A stretch of 64,000 nucleotides of DNA, taken from Dyadobacter arcticus. Its GTDB lineage: Bacteria; Bacteroidota; Bacteroidia; Cytophagales; Spirosomataceae. Each line of letters starts with the position of its first letter. Position 1 is the first letter of the stretch. The stretch covers positions 496,001 through 560,000 of the forward strand of contig NZ_JAASQJ010000001.1 in assembly GCF_011762185.1 (NCBI RefSeq), read 5' to 3'. This document shows positions 60,518-64,000 of this stretch, in pieces. Under the pieces are notes generated by a model. It saw only the letters and a list, made by a program, of their open reading frames with translations. It was not told the origin of the DNA and did not search any database. The position numbers and the translations under genes were made by a program.

Positions 60518-61153
60518 ATGTTGAAAGCAAGACATTTATTTCTCATTTGCGCCTCGATTTTCCTTCTCAATTCAGCCTTTTTGGTATTAAAAGACAATCC
60601 GGGAGGCCCTGAGAAAAAACCCAAAAAATTATTTAACGGAAGAGATCTTAGTGGCTGGAAAATTAATGGAACGGAGAAGTGGTACGTGGAAAACGGAGAA
60701 CTCATTTGCGAAAGCGGCCCGGATAAAAAATATGGTTATCTGACAACAGAGAAATTCTACAAGAACTTTGACCTGTCGCTGCAATTCAAGCAAGAGGCGA
60801 ATGGTAACAGTGGTGTTTTCTTCCGGTCGACTGTGGATGGTACCAAGGTATCGGGCTGGCAAGTAGAGGTTGCGCCGCCAAACCATGATACAGGCGGTAT
60901 CTACGAATCATACGGGCGCAATTGGCTCGTACAGATCCCAGAAGCAAAAGAAGGATTCTTGAAAATGGGCGAGTGGAATACCTTACGCATTCGTGCCGTC
61001 GGCGATAAGACACAAACTTGGTTAAATGGCAATGCAATGGTGGATTTCGACGATGCTAAAATTGGCGCAGGTACCGGCTCCATCGCATTGCAGATTCACG
61101 ATGGAGGGGGAATTAAAGTCCGTTGGAAAAATATAACGCTCGAAGAACTGTAG
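60518..61153 (+). CDS. Secreted DUF1080 (3-keto-disaccharide hydrolase-like) protein
   Basis: A 211-residue protein with a signal peptide (about 1-24) and one DUF1080/concanavalin-like jelly-roll domain: KLFNGRDLSGWKINGTEKWY, NSGVFFRSTVDG, GGIYESYGRNWL and IALQIHDGGGIKVRWKNITL. Members hydrolyse 3-keto-glycosides or bind glycans, and are abundant in Bacteroidota and Planctomycetota. It lies 126 nt upstream of the TonB-dependent receptor, with a large hairpin between them. The substrate is unknown. Confidence 0.88.
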   Translation: MLKARHLFLICASIFLLNSAFLVLKDNPGGPEKKPKKLFNGRDLSGWKINGTEKWYVENGELICESGPDKKYGYLTTEKFYKNFDLSLQFKQEANGNSGVFFRSTVDGTKVSGWQVEVAPPNHDTGGIYESYGRNWLVQIPEAKEGFLKMGEWNTLRIRAVGDKTQTWLNGNAMVDFDDAKIGAGTGSIALQIHDGGGIKVRWKNITLEEL

Positions 61154-61229
61154 TCAGCGGTTTTTCACTCCGTCGGCTGGCATATTCATCCTGCGTAAAC
61201 AGGTAGTTCGTCGGAAAACATATAAGATC

Positions 61230-61292
61230 AGGCTTCATGGCTGATAGATTTGTGTCAACAGTTCACAAATCTATTAGCCATGAAGCTTTTTT
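61230..61292 (+). promoter_or_regulatory. 25-bp stem-loop with T-run enclosing the TonB-receptor start codon, with promoter-like left arm
   Basis: Positions 61230-61254 pair with 61264-61288 (23 Watson-Crick pairs, 2 G-T wobbles, no bulge) around a 9-nt loop. Six T follow (61287-61292), giving the form of an intrinsic terminator. The ATG of the downstream receptor (61280-61282) is in the right arm. TAGATTTG (61245-61252) in the left arm is an exact -7 promoter match; transcripts starting there would begin near the loop and lack the left arm. The structure is seen directly; its function is inference. Confidence 0.8.
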
Positions 61293-63439
61293 ATTATTTG
61301 CTGTTATTGACCTCGCCCGTTGCCTACTCGCAAAAAATGATCATTGGAAAGGTTACCGACAAAAAGGGAAATCCACTCCCGGGAACTAATGTGTTTTTAA
61401 AAGGTACCTACGATGGTACCACAACAAATGCCAACGGTACATTCAGTTTCAAAACTTCGGAAAAGGATACGGCAATGGTTGCGGCAAGTTTCGTTGGCTT
61501 CGAAAGCTCTGAACAGAAAATTACATTGACTGAAAAGGGTGCTGATCTCGTGATCCAATTGGAGGAACTTGCCAATGAACTTAATACCGTGGTAATTACC
61601 GCAGGCGCTTTCGAAGCTTCTGACGAAAAGCGGATGGCCATGTTGAAACCGCTGGATATTGTTACCACGGCCGGGGCAGCAGCAGATATTACCGGCGCGA
61701 TGCAATTTCTACCGGGGGCACAAAGAGTCGGTGAACAAGAAGGGTTGTTTGTGCGTGGCGGCTCAGGCCAGGAAACGAAAATTGTGATCGATGGCATGAT
61801 CGTCCAGAACCCATTTTTTAGTTCACTGCCCGATGTTCAACAGCGAGGCAGGTTTAATCCCTTCATGTTTAAAGGCACTTCGTTCAGCACGGGAGGTTAT
61901 TCGGCCCAGTATGGCCAGGCCCTTTCGTCCGTTTTATTGCTCAACACGACGGATAAAGTGAGTAACAATGGATTGGGAATAAGCCTTAATTTGGCAAATG
62001 CAGGTCTTAATTATGATTATGCAAATAAAAATCAGTCGGTTTCCATGGTAGGGTACTATGGAAATTTGAGACCATTATTTAAGCTGGTCAGGCAGAATGT
62101 GGAATGGCTTCATGAACCGGAATTTAAAGGGTCGTCACTCACTTATCGACTCAAAACAAGCAAAAATGGTGTGCTGAAAGTTTACGGAATGTATTCAGAC
62201 AGTCATTTGAGTATGAATTCCAAAGATCCTGCGAATGAATCAGGAAAAACAAAGTTGGTCTTACGTAACAACAACGCATTCACGACCAGCACTTATACTG
62301 ATTCCTGGAATGAAGGCAGGTGGTCGCTGAATTCGGGATTTTCTTACAGCCGCAACCGCGACGACATGACTTTTGACAGTGTTGGTTTTGATCGTTTTGA
62401 TGAAAGAACGCAAGCCAGGCTCGTACTCACGAGATTGCTTACAGGTAACAATACCATTCTTTTCGGTGCTGAGGCTCATGCGATCAATTTGAGCAACGAT
62501 GTGGATGGCAAACTTTACCATCTTAAAGACCGATATACTGCTGTTTTTGTAGAATCCGAAATATACATTACCCGCCAACTTGCAGGCCGCGTGGGGCTTC
62601 GCGGTGAATATTCATCCCTTATTGGTCGTGCAAATCTTGCTCCAAGATTGTCATTTGCCTATAAAACAGGAAAATACAGTCAAATCTCTCTCGCAGCGGG
62701 GCAATTCTATCAAAATCCGGACTACCGCTATTTATATCTTAACAAAAACCTGAACTACGAACGCGCCGATCATTTAATCGTGAATTATCAGATCATTAAA
62801 AATCAGCGCACATTCAGGATTGAGACGTTCTACAAGAACTATGCGCAGCTCGTGCGCGAGTTTACAGGCGAAAAATTTGATGCGAATCCATACCGCTTTC
62901 CATGGGGGGCTACCAATAATGAGGGTAATGGTTACGCAAGAGGATTTGACTTTTTCTGGCGGGATCAAAAAACCATCAAGAATTTCGATTACTGGGTAAC
63001 ATACAGTTTTGTCGACTCCGAGCGCCTTTTTCAGCAATTCGATCAATCCGCTACTCCAACTTTTATCTCCAACCATAATATCAGCCTAATTACAAAAAAA
63101 TGGTTTGCAAAAGCACGCACAAATGTGAGCATGACTTATGCATTCACCAGCGGGAGACCTTATTACAATCCGAACAACGAAAAGTTTTTGTCTGATAAAA
63201 CACCTTCAGTAAATAATGTAAGCATTCAAGCCAGCAAGCTTCAAAGCATTAAGGGCAACCTGGTCATTTTTTATGCCAATGTTGATAATATACTCAACAC
63301 CAAGAATGTATTTACATACCGTTACACCCCCGACGGCAAAACGCGTTATGCAGTTGGTCCACAGAGCTATCGTAGTTTCTTTGTGGGAATGCAGATCATG
63401 CTTTCTAAAAAGGCAAAAGTGGAGAAAAACGATTTTTGA
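61280..63439 (+). CDS. TonB-dependent receptor with carboxypeptidase-like N-domain
   Basis: A 719-residue outer-membrane receptor. The signal peptide (MKLFYYLLLLTSPVAYSQ) is followed by a carboxypeptidase-D regulatory-like domain (about 20-100, IIGKVTDKKGNPLPGTNVFL), a plug domain (about 115-225, LFVRGGSGQETKIVIDGMIV) and a short beta-barrel. No SusD partner follows, so it is not a classical polysaccharide-utilisation pair; iron-chelator or small-ligand uptake is possible. ATG 61280 was chosen because it starts the signal peptide; an in-frame TTG at 61250 lies in the preceding hairpin. The start codon itself lies in that hairpin. Confidence 0.9.
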   Translation: MKLFYYLLLLTSPVAYSQKMIIGKVTDKKGNPLPGTNVFLKGTYDGTTTNANGTFSFKTSEKDTAMVAASFVGFESSEQKITLTEKGADLVIQLEELANELNTVVITAGAFEASDEKRMAMLKPLDIVTTAGAAADITGAMQFLPGAQRVGEQEGLFVRGGSGQETKIVIDGMIVQNPFFSSLPDVQQRGRFNPFMFKGTSFSTGGYSAQYGQALSSVLLLNTTDKVSNNGLGISLNLANAGLNYDYANKNQSVSMVGYYGNLRPLFKLVRQNVEWLHEPEFKGSSLTYRLKTSKNGVLKVYGMYSDSHLSMNSKDPANESGKTKLVLRNNNAFTTSTYTDSWNEGRWSLNSGFSYSRNRDDMTFDSVGFDRFDERTQARLVLTRLLTGNNTILFGAEAHAINLSNDVDGKLYHLKDRYTAVFVESEIYITRQLAGRVGLRGEYSSLIGRANLAPRLSFAYKTGKYSQISLAAGQFYQNPDYRYLYLNKNLNYERADHLIVNYQIIKNQRTFRIETFYKNYAQLVREFTGEKFDANPYRFPWGATNNEGNGYARGFDFFWRDQKTIKNFDYWVTYSFVDSERLFQQFDQSATPTFISNHNISLITKKWFAKARTNVSMTYAFTSGRPYYNPNNEKFLSDKTPSVNNVSIQASKLQSIKGNLVIFYANVDNILNTKNVFTYRYTPDGKTRYAVGPQSYRSFFVGMQIMLSKKAKVEKNDF

Positions 63440-63472
63440 AATTACTAACATCAAATCTTTAACCGTAATCCA

Positions 63473-64000
63473 ATGAAAAATCTATTTGCAATTGCAGTGG
63501 TATTTATGTTATCAATCTGTGCCGTTATGGCTCAAAATGAGAAATATACCCAGGCCATGACCGAAGGCATACAGGCCTTGAACAGCTTGGACAAGGCCAA
63601 ACCTGATGTGAAAACATTACAGGATATTTCCAATCGTTTTGAAAGAATTGCTTCTGCGGAGCCCAAAGAATGGCTTCCTAAATATTATGCTGCTTACAGC
63701 AATGTGATCCTGGGTTTCGTTGGTGCAAGCCTGACCGAAAAAGATCAGTATCTGGACAAGGCAAATGTCTTATTAAAAGATGCGGAAGGGATTTTGGGGA
63801 AACCAAATGATGAACTGCTGGTGATGAAGGCCTATCAATCTCAAATCCATCTGGCGGCAGATCCAATGAACCGATACCAGGAAGACGGCGCAAAATTCAG
63901 CGAGTACCTGGAGGCGGCAAAAGCTGCAAACGCTGAGAATCCACGCATTTATTATCTGGAAGGGTCAAATTTGTTCTTTACGCCGGAAGAATATGGAGGG
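63473..64000 (+). CDS. Secreted helical (TPR-like) protein, truncated by window end
   Basis: Partial gene, 176 codons visible. The signal peptide reads MKNLFAIAVVFMLSICAVMAQ. The mature part is helical (YTQAMTEGIQALNSLDKAKP, EYLEAAKAANAENPRIYYLE) and suggests TPR-like repeats, but I recognise no specific family. It starts 34 nt after the receptor stop on the same strand, so it is probably co-transcribed and may be a periplasmic partner of the receptor. The C-terminus is beyond the window. Confidence 0.8.
   Translation, partial: MKNLFAIAVVFMLSICAVMAQNEKYTQAMTEGIQALNSLDKAKPDVKTLQDISNRFERIASAEPKEWLPKYYAAYSNVILGFVGASLTEKDQYLDKANVLLKDAEGILGKPNDELLVMKAYQSQIHLAADPMNRYQEDGAKFSEYLEAAKAANAENPRIYYLEGSNLFFTPEEYGG

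Overview
The window is chromosomal DNA of a Bacteroidota bacterium. It most resembles the Cytophagales/Spirosomataceae (Dyadobacter-like); that placement is a judgement from gene content and protein style, not a database match. Supporting signs are promoters of the Bacteroidota type (TTG, about 20 nt, TAnnTTTG), near absence of Shine-Dalgarno sequences, a type IX secretion (T9SS) cargo protein with a C-terminal sorting domain, many SPII lipoproteins, a TonB-dependent receptor with a carboxypeptidase-like N-domain, and r-protein operons lacking tuf and adk. No rRNA, tRNA, CRISPR array, insertion sequence or prophage was seen.

Layout. 1-4.9 kb: housekeeping genes (lgt, yidD, prmC-moxR, ribD, aroE). 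5.2-11.6 kb: a 1798-residue secreted subtilase with a T9SS tail, then a secreted nucleoside hydrolase. 11.7-19 kb: an amino-sugar (chitobiose/GlcNAc-type) set: a DUF5009/NagX-like membrane acetyltransferase homologue divergent from a GH20 lipoprotein, a ROK kinase, an FHS-type sugar MFS permease and a XylR-type regulator. 19-22.5 kb: an M13 peptidase and a POT peptide transporter. 22.6-29.2 kb (all minus strand): a coiled-coil membrane protein, two TPM-domain proteins with LemA, a divergent cryptochrome/photolyase homologue, and a PorE-like TPR/beta-propeller/OmpA lipoprotein.

29.6-48.9 kb: the str, S10, spc and alpha ribosomal regions as one collinear block (rpsL-rpsG-fusA-rpsJ, rplC to rpmJ with secY, map and infA, then rpsM-rpsK-rpsD-rpoA-rplQ). 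It is broken into units by internal promoters and terminators. 49-53.6 kb: carA, eno, an FtsB/DivIC-like protein and gpmI, each largely bounded by terminators. 53.7-60.5 kb: an unknown lipoprotein, a paralogue of the 22.7 kb coiled-coil protein, ppk2, rdgB, an FKBP lipoprotein, nrnA, ndk and a fasciclin lipoprotein. 60.5-64 kb: a DUF1080 protein, a TonB-dependent receptor and a truncated secreted protein cut by the window end.

The genes are mostly ordinary. The most unusual signals are regulatory: (i) a 25-bp stem followed by a T-run that encloses the start codon of the TonB-dependent receptor and carries a promoter-like element in its left arm; (ii) a terminator between rpsJ and rplC whose left arm could instead pair with an upstream sequence, followed by a new promoter; (iii) a near-leaderless ribD promoter whose -33 TTG can be mistaken for a start codon; (iv) an isolated Shine-Dalgarno before rpoA. 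Among proteins, the cryptochrome homologue with an eroded FAD site and missing C-terminus and the pair of paralogous coiled-coil membrane proteins stand out.
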